DNA of 5,880 nt, from contig JALAGK010000069.1 in assembly GCA_022712475.1 (NCBI GenBank), positions 1 to 5,880 of the forward strand, given 5' to 3'. Positions within the stretch are counted from its first letter, which is position 1; each line of letters starts with the position of its first letter. Shown in pieces: positions 1 through 5,742 of the stretch. The DNA is from Enterobacteriaceae bacterium (GTDB taxonomy: Bacteria > Pseudomonadota > Gammaproteobacteria > Enterobacterales > Enterobacteriaceae). Position numbers and translations under genes: made by a program. The notes beneath the pieces are model-generated. The model had not been told where the DNA came from and ran no database searches. It saw nothing but the letters and a program-made list of their open reading frames with translations.

Positions 1-367
1 AAGTGATACGGTGCGACCACTGACCGTCGTCCGTCATCAGCACCAGCCCGGTGGTATCGATATCCAGACGACCCGCAGCATGCAACTCATGCGCCGCGGC
101 TTCTTCAAGGAAATAGAGTACGGTGGGATGATCCGGATCGTCGGTTGAACACACGTAACCCTGTGGCTTGTTAAGCATGAAATAGCGCGGGCCATCCTGC
201 TGCTCCAGAGAATTGCCGTCAAAGGCGACATCGTGCTCGGCCAGCAGCTTAAAGGCGCTGTCGCGCACAATTTCGCCGTCAACGGTAACGCGGCGAGCGC
301 GGATTTCCCGACCTGCAATGGCACGACTAATGCCAAGCTGCCGGGCGATAAACTTATCAAGTCGCAT
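1..367 (-). CDS. rsuA: RsuA, 16S rRNA pseudouridine-516 synthase (N-terminal part, cut at window edge)
   Basis: RsuA isomerises U516 of 16S rRNA to pseudouridine during assembly of the small ribosomal subunit. The first 122 codons are visible; the 3' end lies beyond base 1. The protein opens with MRLDKFIAR, the start of an S4-like RNA-binding domain (about residues 1-55). After a linker comes the catalytic domain, with [12 protein letters not shown] at about 63-74 and [10 protein letters not shown] at 99-108. The aspartate of GRLD is residue 102, the position of the catalytic Asp of E. coli RsuA. E. coli RsuA is about 231 aa, so roughly half is missing. The start at 367 fits the family N terminus; upstream I see only a weak AGG, no strong ribosome site. 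It is divergent from radD across 151 bases, as in E. coli. There is no sign of damage in the visible part. Confidence 0.95.
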   Translation of the reverse strand, partial: MRLDKFIARQLGISRAIAGREIRARRVTVDGEIVRDSAFKLLAEHDVAFDGNSLEQQDGPRYFMLNKPQGYVCSTDDPDHPTVLYFLEEAAAHELHAAGRLDIDTTGLVLMTDDGQWSHRIT

Positions 368-437
368 GAATTGTTATGCCTGTCTGTTGCTGATGTGCCG
401 ACCGTAGCCAGCATGAGAAATGGAAATAACAGTCGTA

Positions 438-465
438 AGTATAGCGGCCCGGCGTGAGGGGCAAA
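438..465 (-). promoter_or_regulatory. Candidate sigma-70 promoter for rsuA
   Basis: On the minus strand a TATACT (438-443) is a 5 of 6 match to the -10 consensus. Sixteen bases further upstream is TTTGCC (460-465), a poor -35 (3 of 6). Transcription would begin about 65 bases before the rsuA start. The call rests mostly on the -10 and on the divergent gene arrangement. Confidence 0.3.
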
Positions 466-478
466 AGCCCTTAATTCA

Positions 479-487
479 TGCCATAAT
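479..487 (+). promoter_or_regulatory. Candidate extended -10 promoter for radD
   Basis: TGC directly followed by CATAAT (5 of 6 to TATAAT) forms an extended -10 element, a class that tolerates the poor -35 seen here. The predicted transcript would start near 494, leaving only about 25 bases before the chosen radD start at 519 and no obvious ribosome-binding site in that leader. A short GGGC-AAAA-GCCC inverted repeat lies just upstream at 459-470. Confidence 0.4.
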
Positions 488-518
488 GGCGCCATGTTTT
501 CGCCGCCTGTTGCTCGCC

Positions 519-2279
519 ATGTCGTTTAGTCTACGTCCTTACCAGAAAGAAGCCGTTGAAGCCACGCTAAACTACTTCCGTAAACGCCAGGAACCAGCAG
601 TGATTGTCCTGCCAACCGGTGCGGGAAAAAGTATTGTGATTGCCGAGCTCGCGCGCCTTGCACGCGGACGGGTACTGGTGTTAGCGCACGTAAAAGAGCT
701 GGTGGCGCAAAACCACGCCAAATACTGCGCGCTGGGGTTTGAGGCCGATATCTATGCCGCCGGGCTACAGCGTAAAGAGAGCCACGGCAAAGTGGTATTT
801 GGCAGCGTGCAGTCGGTAGCGCGTAATCCTGAGCACTTTAGCGATGCCTTCTCGCTGCTGATAATCGACGAATGCCACCGCATTAGCGACGACGAAGACA
901 GCCAGTACCAGCAAATATTGACGCATCTTAAACGCAGCAACCCGCAACTGAGACTGCTGGGGCTGACTGCCACCCCCTATCGCCTCGGCAAAGGCTGGAT
1001 TTACCAGTTTCACTACCACGGTATGGTGCGTGGCGATGAAAATGCTCTCTTTCGCGACTGTATCTACGAGCTGCCGCTGCGCTATATGATTAAAAATCAC
1101 TGGCTGACGCCGCCGGAACGCCTGGATATGCCGGTGGTACAGTACGATTTTAGTCGCTTACAGGCGCGGGAAAATGGGCTGTTCAGCGAGGCTGATTTAA
1201 ACCTCGAACTTAAGCAGCAAAAGCGCATTACGCCGCATATTATCAACCAGATTGTCGAGTTTGCCGCCGAGCGGCGCGGCGCGATGATCTTTGCTGCCAC
1301 CGTTGAACACGCTCGTGAAGTAACCGGGCTATTGCCTGTAGGCGAAGCGGCGCTGATTACTGGCGAAACGCCTGCGACTGAGCGGGATGCCCTGATTGAG
1401 GCGTTTAAACAGCAGCGCTATCGCTTTTTGGTTAACGTATCGGTACTCACAACCGGCTTTGACGCACCGCATGTGGATTTAATCGCTATCCTGCGTCCTA
1501 CACAATCTGTGAGTCTTTATCAGCAAATCATTGGCCGCGGGCTGCGGCTTGCCCCTGACAAAAAAGACTGCCTGATCCTCGATTATGCCGGTAACCCACA
1601 CGATATTTACACACCGGAAGTCGGCAGCCCACGCCGCGCCCAGGGCAACGTACCGGTACAGGTATTCTGTCCTGCCTGCGGGTTTGCCAACACTTTCTGG
1701 GGCAAGACCACCGACGACGGCACTATCATCGAACACTATGGTCGGCGCTGCCAGGGCTGGTTTGAAGACGACGATGACCATCGCGAGCAGTGCGATTACC
1801 GCTTTCGCTTTAAAAACTGCCCTAACTGCAACGCAGAAAATGATATTGCCGCCCGCCGCTGCCATCAGTGTGACCAGGTACTGGTCGACCCGGACGATAT
1901 GCTTAAAGCCGCACTCAAACTTAAAGACGCGCTGGTGCTGCGCTGTAGCGGCATGGCGCTTGACCTGGGCTACGATGAAAAAGGTCCGTGGCTGAAGGCA
2001 ACATATTACGATGAAGATGGTGCGGACGTCAGCGAACGTTTTCGCGCCCACACGCCCGCACAACGTACCGCGTTTGAACAACTGTTTATCCGCCCGCACA
2101 GCCGCGCGCCCGGTATACCACTGCGCTGGATAACGCTGGATGACGTAATGGCCCAACAACAGGCACTGCGCCATCCTGACTTTGTGGTCGCGCGTAAAAA
2201 GGGGGCATGGTGGCAGGTACGAGAAAAAGTATTCGACTATCAAGGCCGCTTTCGCCGTGCTAACGAGCTGCGCGGCTGA
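519..2279 (+). CDS. radD: RadD (YejH), SF2 helicase-like DNA-repair ATPase
   Basis: RadD is a superfamily-2 helicase-like ATPase that works with RecA and SSB in double-strand-break repair and in processing recombination intermediates. From the ATG at 519 the protein is 586 aa, the length of E. coli RadD. Helicase motifs appear in order: LRPYQ (5-9), Walker A LPTGAGKS (31-38, with K37 matching the Walker A lysine of E. coli RadD), DECH (117-120), LTATP (149-153), [10 protein letters not shown] (311-320) and QQIIGRGLR (335-343). A cysteine-rich zinc-binding region follows: C384/C387, C411, C425, C434/C437 and C448/C451. The C-terminal domain (about 460-586) is intact and ends in ELRG as in the E. 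coli protein. An in-frame ATG at 486 and a longer frame from 420 exist, but the family N terminus begins at MSFSLRPYQ. No good ribosome site precedes any of these starts. The gene is divergent from rsuA; downstream context differs from E. coli, where rplY follows. Confidence 0.96.
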   Translation: MSFSLRPYQKEAVEATLNYFRKRQEPAVIVLPTGAGKSIVIAELARLARGRVLVLAHVKELVAQNHAKYCALGFEADIYAAGLQRKESHGKVVFGSVQSVARNPEHFSDAFSLLIIDECHRISDDEDSQYQQILTHLKRSNPQLRLLGLTATPYRLGKGWIYQFHYHGMVRGDENALFRDCIYELPLRYMIKNHWLTPPERLDMPVVQYDFSRLQARENGLFSEADLNLELKQQKRITPHIINQIVEFAAERRGAMIFAATVEHAREVTGLLPVGEAALITGETPATERDALIEAFKQQRYRFLVNVSVLTTGFDAPHVDLIAILRPTQSVSLYQQIIGRGLRLAPDKKDCLILDYAGNPHDIYTPEVGSPRRAQGNVPVQVFCPACGFANTFWGKTTDDGTIIEHYGRRCQGWFEDDDDHREQCDYRFRFKNCPNCNAENDIAARRCHQCDQVLVDPDDMLKAALKLKDALVLRCSGMALDLGYDEKGPWLKATYYDEDGADVSERFRAHTPAQRTAFEQLFIRPHSRAPGIPLRWITLDDVMAQQQALRHPDFVVARKKGAWWQVREKVFDYQGRFRRANELRG

Positions 2280-2337
2280 AGGCATCTCGCAAAAAATCAT
2301 CCTGCCACTTTGCAACGCCTGGGCCTGCCGGTAGCAT

Positions 2338-2351
2338 CACGTTATAACGTG
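2338..2351. repeat. Perfect 14-bp palindrome in the radD/GNAT gap (possible operator or small hairpin)
   Basis: CACGTTATAACGTG is fully self-complementary and ends 7 bases before the AAGGA ribosome site of the acetyltransferase gene. As DNA it could be a dimeric-regulator site. As RNA it could form a 5-bp stem with a TATA loop, followed by TTTATTT, so a weak terminator for radD is also possible. It contains TATAAC, but no suitably spaced -35 precedes it. I cannot assign a regulator. Confidence 0.35.
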
Positions 2352-2369
2352 TTTATTTAAGGAAACAGC

Positions 2370-2822
2370 ATGGCAGTCGTCATACGTGAAGCAATGCCCA
2401 CTGATGAAGCATCCTGGCGTCGGTTATGGCAGGGATACACCTCGTTTTATGAATGTGAGCTCGACGACGCCATTACCGCACATACCTGGCAACGCATTCT
2501 GGCACCAGACGCTCCGCTAATTTGCTTTGTTGCTGATTGGGATGGCGAAGTAGTGGGTTTTGCGCTGTGTGTACTGCATGAGGGTACCTGGACCACTGCC
2601 CCCATCTGTTACCTGGAAGATCTGTTTGTTGACGAACGCGCACGCGGGCATGGCGCTGGTAAGGCGCTGATTGAAGCACTGCACGAACACGGCAAAGAGA
2701 AAGGCTGGGCCAAAGTGTACTGGATGACGCGCGAGCATAACCGTACAGCGCGCCAGCTCTACGACAAGCTCGGTCATGTGGATGACTTTGTACGCTACAC
2801 CATGCCGATTCAGTCCCGTTAA
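2370..2822 (+). CDS. GNAT-family N-acetyltransferase
   Basis: A GNAT-fold acetyltransferase of 150 aa, a normal length for a single-domain member, that would transfer acetyl from acetyl-CoA to an amine. The acetyl-CoA pyrophosphate-binding motif is plain: LEDLFVDERARGHGAG, with R92-x-x-G95-x-G97, followed by the helix KALIEAL. The later N124-x-x-A-x-x-x-Y131 segment (NRTARQLYDKLG) is the usual motif B, and Y131 is the likely general acid. The N terminus (VIREAMPTDEASWRRLW) is the typical first strand and helix. The layout resembles the HPA2/SSAT-like group, but the sequence does not reveal the substrate, which could be a small amine, an amino acid or a protein. The start at 2370 has AAGGA at 2359-2363, six bases away. 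It lies 90 bases after radD with a palindrome in the gap, so it may be separately controlled. It is not part of the rsuA-radD-rplY order of E. coli. Confidence 0.9.
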   Translation: MAVVIREAMPTDEASWRRLWQGYTSFYECELDDAITAHTWQRILAPDAPLICFVADWDGEVVGFALCVLHEGTWTTAPICYLEDLFVDERARGHGAGKALIEALHEHGKEKGWAKVYWMTREHNRTARQLYDKLGHVDDFVRYTMPIQSR

Positions 2823-3102
2823 GCCAGAAAGCTGGGGATATCCCGCTGCTGGTCGATATAACAGGCACCACGGTATTCATTGCCCATTTATACTGCACTG
2901 ACAGACCCCAGCGAGAGCCTGAATCTGCCCAGCTGTTCTTCAAACCGCGTTTACCAGAGCGCACTACGACACAACCTTATCCATACGCAAACGTTATTTC
3001 CTGAAGACTTATGTGGTATTGCCGTGCACCAGAACCTGTGCGGTCAGTCTGTGCCGGCTGTGCTATACCTTTATCGCTAATCACATCGCAAGGAGCCTTG
3101 GT
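2823..3102. other. Intergenic stretch without a confident gene
   Basis: No recognisable product in this 280-base gap. Several frames stay open for 50-66 codons (plus strand from before the GNAT stop to 3004, and 2880-3080), but neither has a good start with a ribosome site or a familiar motif. On the minus strand a 22-codon frame (2819-2887) has a stop overlapping the acetyltransferase stop, again without a ribosome site. A short GGGATATCCC palindrome is at 2835-2844, and a sequence resembling the PurR box is at 2985-3000. It may be a decayed gene or a regulatory region for the gene at 3103. Confidence 0.4.
3041..3069 (+). promoter_or_regulatory. Candidate extended -10 promoter for the CinA-like gene
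   Basis: TGC followed by TATACC (3061-3069) gives an extended -10 with 4 of 6 consensus bases. The -35 position, 17 bases upstream, reads CGGTCA (3041-3046, 3 of 6). Transcription would start near 3076, leaving a leader of about 27 bases that carries the AAGGAG ribosome site. The spacing is sensible, but the match is modest. Confidence 0.3.
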
Positions 3103-3615
3103 ATGCCTGACGTTCTCAGCCCTGATGATGCCCTACCACCTTCCCATGCACTGACCCACACGCTCAGACTACAGCTCACGTCGCGACGGTTGCGGTTGAC
3201 TGTTGCTGAATCCTGCACCGGAGGCAAACTGATCAATGCACTGTGTGCAGAGGAAAACACGCCTGATTTTTTTGGCATCGGTTATGTCACTTTTACGGAT
3301 ACCGCTAAGACAAAAGTACTGGGTGTGAAACCCAGTACGCTTGAGCGCTACACCGCTGTCAGTGAAATTACTGCTCAAGAGATGGCTAACGGCGCACGCC
3401 AGCGCTCAGGTGAAGACATCGCTATCGCCATTACCGGCTACGGCGGCCCGCAGGACGGAGAAGACGGCACGCCCGCTGGTACGGTGTGGTTTGCCTGGAG
3501 CTTTGCAGACAGGACAGAGACCAGCATGGTGCGTTTTAACGGCGAATGTGAAGCGGTATTAAACCAGGCCGTGCGCTATGCGCTGGCAGGGTTGATTGCT
3601 CGTTTGTGTGACTAA
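3103..3615 (+). CDS. CinA C-terminal-domain protein (YdeJ/PncC type), possible NMN amidohydrolase
   Basis: A stand-alone CinA C-terminal domain, 170 aa, without the N-terminal domain of full-length CinA. Family members such as E. coli PncC hydrolyse nicotinamide mononucleotide to the acid form in NAD recycling. Visible motifs are AESCTGGKL (35-43, the family signature containing the candidate catalytic Ser37), YVTFTDTAK (61-69, where active members usually carry a YSNxxK-like segment; K69 is conserved), AVSE (85-88) and TGYGGP followed by GEDGTPAGTVWFAW (119-132). The GEDGTPAGT variant looks more like E. coli YdeJ than PncC, as I remember them, so activity should not be assumed. The start at 3103 is chosen for AAGGAG at 3090-3095, seven bases away, and because the signature then sits near the N terminus; a longer frame from 3013 adds cysteine-rich residues unlike the family. 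It has gaps of 280 and 286 bases on either side, so it is probably transcribed alone. Confidence 0.88.
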   Translation: MPDVLSPDDALPPSHALTHTLRLQLTSRRLRLTVAESCTGGKLINALCAEENTPDFFGIGYVTFTDTAKTKVLGVKPSTLERYTAVSEITAQEMANGARQRSGEDIAIAITGYGGPQDGEDGTPAGTVWFAWSFADRTETSMVRFNGECEAVLNQAVRYALAGLIARLCD

Positions 3616-3901
3616 CCCCTGGCGTCGGGTGCTCGCTGGCGCCCCAATTGCAAATCACCTGATGCTCTTAACGCCTTGTCGACGAGCCCACTTGCTGGTA
3701 ACCCGCAAATCCTGCCCCCAGAAGGGGTAGAAAAACAACGTCATCATCTTCTGGCGCCTTCTGCTTTGCCAATCGCATCAAAACTTCCGCTCTTTTCAAT
3801 TATGTTTTTGCGCATGATTGCGTAGAATCCCACCTCAACCACACAAATAGTGCGGCTTTACAATTGGGTCATGGCTTCGCCATGAAAAAGAGGTATTCCT
3901 T
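3616..3901. other. Intergenic region upstream of tsuA
   Basis: No gene was recognised. A CCCC-AGAA-GGGG repeat near 3716-3727 is too short to call a terminator with confidence. TAGAAT (3823-3828) and TACAAT (3859-3864) are possible -10 elements for tsuA, but neither has a convincing -35. In E. coli, sulfur-assimilation genes are commonly under CysB, whose sites are too loose for me to identify by eye. CTGGCGCC occurs twice (3636-3643 and 3751-3758), probably by chance. Confidence 0.4.
3870..3884 (+). promoter_or_regulatory. Small hairpin in the tsuA leader, with an embedded 4-codon frame
   Basis: CATGGC and GCCATG pair as a 6-bp stem over a TTC loop, three bases before the AAGAGG ribosome site of tsuA. 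It is followed by A residues, not T, so it is not an intrinsic terminator on this strand. The stem also encloses ATG-GCT-TCG-CCA-TGA (3871-3885), a possible minimal upstream frame. A role in translation of tsuA is inference. Confidence 0.35.
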
Positions 3902-4936
3902 ATGACAGGTCTGTTTTTGGGCTTCCTTCTTGGTTTTATCATGCAGCGCGGACGCTTCTGTATGGCCGGAGGTTTGCGCGATCTTTATCTTTTGCGCGAC
4001 GGACGTATGTCCATCGCTATGCTCATCATTATCACCCTGCAAAGCATTGGCTTGTTTGCCTTCATCTCTCTGGGCTGGGCACAGTTGCCGAGCGGCGATT
4101 TTCGCTGGTTGGCGACGGTAGTGGGCGGTATTACGTTTGGTATTGGCATGGCGAGCGCAGGCTCCTGCTCCACTGGTGCGTATTACCGTGCCGCCGAAGG
4201 CCTGGCAGGTAGTATGATTGCTGTCGTGGGCTTTGTGCTTGCCAGCTGGTTTATTCGCCAGCCCGTCGGCAAGGCGTTTTTCGCGCCTGTTAATACGCCA
4301 TCGTTACCTGATGCCTCACTGGTGCAAACATTCAATGTCTCCCCCTGGATAGCCGTTACGGCACTATCCACCCTTACCACTCTCCTTGTCTGGCGTCATC
4401 TGAAGCGTAAAACGCCGTCCGTCCCTCAACCGCGTCCACGCAGACAAGGCCTTGCCCACTGGCTGTTTGAAGCACGCTGGCACCCGTTTATTAGCGCTGC
4501 ACTGATTGGCGTGATTGCGCTGCTGGCATGGCCGTCAAGCCTGGCATCCGGTCGCGTTGGTGGCCTTGGCATTAGCGGCCCCAGCGCACAGCTTTTCGCT
4601 CTGCTAACGGAGGGGAAAACCGGCTTTTTTGGCTGGGCAGGTTATCTGCTTATCGGTATTTTTGCAGGTGCCTTCATTGCGGCCTGGGGCAGCCGCGAGT
4701 TGCGCTTTCGTTTTCCGGGCCTGAAGGTAATGGCTAAAAGCCTGGCTGGCGGATTACTAATGGGCATCGGCAGTGGCCTTGCCGGTGGTTGTATGCTCGG
4801 CAATACCGTGGTCAACACAGCGTGGTTTTCCTGGCAGGCCTGGCTGTTTATCCCCTGCATCCTTTTTGGTAGCTGGTTGGTCAGCTACTTCACCCTTATG
4901 CGCCCCTACCACTCCGTCAACCTGAAAGGAATATAA
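3902..4936 (+). CDS. tsuA: TsuA (YeeE), inner-membrane thiosulfate transporter
   Basis: A YeeE/YedE-family membrane protein of 344 aa that brings thiosulfate into the cytoplasm as a sulfur source for cysteine synthesis. About nine hydrophobic segments are visible (roughly 1-20, 37-58, 70-88, 101-118, 148-164, 196-211, 241-262, 281-300 and 311-331). The family's spaced cysteines are all present: C20 in GRFCMAGG, C89 in SAGSCSTGAYYR and C297 in LAGGCMLGN. In the structurally studied homologue, equivalent cysteines line the thiosulfate path. Length is close to E. coli YeeE (about 350 aa), and a basic loop (about 165-190) separates the two halves. The start at 3902 has AAGAGG at 3888-3893, eight bases away. 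The partner tsuB begins 5 bases after the stop, so the two are almost certainly one operon. I prefer TsuA over the related selenium-linked YedE because of its length and because the partner reads as YeeD, not YedF. Confidence 0.92.
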   Translation: MTGLFLGFLLGFIMQRGRFCMAGGLRDLYLLRDGRMSIAMLIIITLQSIGLFAFISLGWAQLPSGDFRWLATVVGGITFGIGMASAGSCSTGAYYRAAEGLAGSMIAVVGFVLASWFIRQPVGKAFFAPVNTPSLPDASLVQTFNVSPWIAVTALSTLTTLLVWRHLKRKTPSVPQPRPRRQGLAHWLFEARWHPFISAALIGVIALLAWPSSLASGRVGGLGISGPSAQLFALLTEGKTGFFGWAGYLLIGIFAGAFIAAWGSRELRFRFPGLKVMAKSLAGGLLMGIGSGLAGGCMLGNTVVNTAWFSWQAWLFIPCILFGSWLVSYFTLMRPYHSVNLKGI

Positions 4937-4941
4937 GCACG

Positions 4942-5169
4942 ATGAAAACGATTAAACTCGACACAACGGGTAAGCTTTGCCCATTCCCGCTGCTGGAAGC
5001 GAAAAAAGCAATCGTTGCACTGCACTCAGGCGATGTGATGGTAATTGAATACGACTGTGCACAGGCAACCGAAAACCTGCCGCGCTGGGCGGTTGAGCAA
5101 GGCCACACTGTGGTCGATTTTGAACAAACCGGCAATGCACGCTGGCAAATCAGCATTCAGAAAGGGTAA
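4942..5169 (+). CDS. tsuB: TsuB (YeeD), TusA-like sulfur-carrier partner of TsuA
   Basis: A small cytosolic protein (75 aa) of the TusA/YeeD/SirA family. It carries the defining motif early, C13-P-F-P, whose cysteine is expected to accept or cleave sulfur from imported thiosulfate. The rest reads along E. coli YeeD: LLEAKKAI after the motif, then IEYDCAQATENLPRWA (34-49), where TusA relatives have a second conserved element, and a final WQISIQKG strand. It contains a second cysteine, C38, in the DCAQAT segment, as in YeeD. The ribosome site AAAGGA (4925-4930) lies inside the end of tsuA, 11 bases from the start, slightly long; translational coupling to tsuA is likely. It is the last gene of the operon and is followed at once by a strong hairpin. 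Confidence 0.92.
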   Translation: MKTIKLDTTGKLCPFPLLEAKKAIVALHSGDVMVIEYDCAQATENLPRWAVEQGHTVVDFEQTGNARWQISIQKG

Positions 5170-5178
5170 CCCACACCT

Positions 5179-5210
5179 GCGGTTGCGGCTCAATACTGGA
5201 CCGCAACCGC
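5179..5210 (+). terminator. Strong hairpin after tsuB, probable transcription terminator
   Basis: GCGGTTGCGG and CCGCAACCGC form a perfect 10-bp GC-rich stem around a 12-base loop, starting 9 bases after the tsuB stop. The tract after it is TTGT, a poor U-run, so termination may be inefficient or the element may mainly protect the 3' end of the message. Its place between the converging tsuB and ynfU-like genes suits a shared boundary, though the minus-strand side has no T-run either. Confidence 0.6.
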
Positions 5211-5370
5211 TTGTACGCAGCAACAAAGTGCGACGCCATCAGTACGTCCAGAGATTATGCCACGCTGAATCTTTTTGCTGCGGCCATCGCAGACCAGAAT
5301 AAAACCCGAGGCAATACGGCAGTGTATGAGGCATCACATCAATGGCCAACAGCCGCAATGCCCAGTGTTT
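5211..5370. other. Short gap between convergent genes, nothing recognised
   Basis: Between the tsuB hairpin and the end of the ynfU-like gene. A 5-bp stem (CTGCG/CGCAG, 5278-5292) is present without a T-run on the side where it could end transcription. Open frames crossing this stretch lack ribosome sites and overlap the ynfU-like gene in the wrong strand or frame. Confidence 0.4.
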
Positions 5371-5574
5371 TCAGGCAGTACGTGATTTTTTCAATGACAA
5401 ATGTGTGTGTTGGGGTGTAGGTGCTTTAGGGGGGATAAACGTATTACAGAATGGACAAAGCAGCATTTTCTGTTTATTCACCCGACTGGCGCTGTGCTCA
5501 GAAACTCGGGTACATTTTGGGCAGGTCATTCCTACCAGAAACGGGCCTTGATGCGTCTTTTTTTTGTTTTGCAT
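5371..5574 (-). CDS. ynfU: YnfU-like small zinc-ribbon protein
   Basis: A 67-aa protein with two CxxC pairs, C18-P-K-C21 and C40-P-F-C43, 18 residues apart, the layout of a single zinc ribbon. The core TCPKCTRVSEHSASRV then LLCPFCN lines up, from memory, with E. coli YnfU (CP-CT-SEHS-SRV ... CP-CN); YmcF and YnfQ are similar small proteins reported near cold-shock genes. The molecular function is unknown; binding to nucleic acid or ribosome is speculation. The start is set by AAGGA on the minus strand ending 6 bases before ATG at 5574; a TTG two codons earlier is possible but would sit too close to that site. The tail after residue 48 is proline-, histidine- and lysine-rich and longer than I recall for YnfU (about 56 aa). 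The gene converges on tsuB. Its upstream region is AT-rich and carries a plausible promoter. Confidence 0.78.
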   Translation of the reverse strand: MQNKKKTHQGPFLVGMTCPKCTRVSEHSASRVNKQKMLLCPFCNTFIPPKAPTPQHTHLSLKKSRTA

Positions 5575-5636
5575 AAGCAATCCTTATCTCCATAAAATCA
5601 CAGGCAGGGTACAGGTTAATTTGCCGAATAGCTCGC

Positions 5637-5666
5637 GTTATTTTTTTCAATGGTTTGTTAAGTCAA
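5637..5666 (-). promoter_or_regulatory. Candidate sigma-70 promoter for the ynfU-like gene
   Basis: On the minus strand TTGACT (5661-5666, 5 of 6 to the -35 consensus) is followed, 18 bases on, by AATAAC (5637-5642, 4 of 6 to the -10). An A-tract lies inside the spacer. The leader would be about 55 bases. A second possible -10, TATAAA at 5712-5717, has no good -35. Confidence 0.45.
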
Positions 5667-5742
5667 CGCATCCTTACGCAAAGAAAAATAATTTTGCTTG
5701 CATTACCTGTTTTTATATGCGTAACTGTTAGCTCAGGTCTGA

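Noticed and set aside
420..518. Extending radD upstream to 420 or 486
   Set aside because: The family N terminus begins at MSFSLRPYQ and the 519 start gives exactly the E. coli length; the extra residues are not protein-like for this family and overlap the predicted promoter.
1479..2315. Long minus-strand open frame (278 codons) opposite radD
   Set aside because: It lies entirely antisense to a full-length, clearly recognised radD, has no family motif and no ribosome site; its openness follows from radD codon use.
2835..2844. GGGATATCCC palindrome as an operator or terminator
   Set aside because: Ten-base palindromes are expected several times by chance in a window of this size and there is no T-run.
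2900..2960. Suspected IS1 remnant
   Set aside because: Only a ten-base stretch resembled the insertion sequence from memory, and no terminal repeats or transposase residues were found.
2473..2964. Minus-strand open frame of 163 codons across the acetyltransferase gene
   Set aside because: Antisense to the GNAT motifs, low-complexity composition and no plausible start signal.
2880..3080. 66-codon plus-strand frame as a real gene
   Set aside because: Non-ATG start, no ribosome site, no recognisable motif; kept only as an observation about the gap.
3013..3102. Longer start for the CinA-like protein at 3013
   Set aside because: The added 30 residues are cysteine-rich and unlike the family, while the start at 3103 has a near-ideal AAGGAG.
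3800..3864. Definite tsuA promoter
   Set aside because: TAGAAT and TACAAT both look like -10 elements but neither has a -35 with more than about two matches, so no single promoter is called.
5211..5420. 69-codon plus-strand frame downstream of tsuB
   Set aside because: Begins with TTG beside the terminator stem, lacks a ribosome site and runs antisense into the better supported ynfU-like gene.
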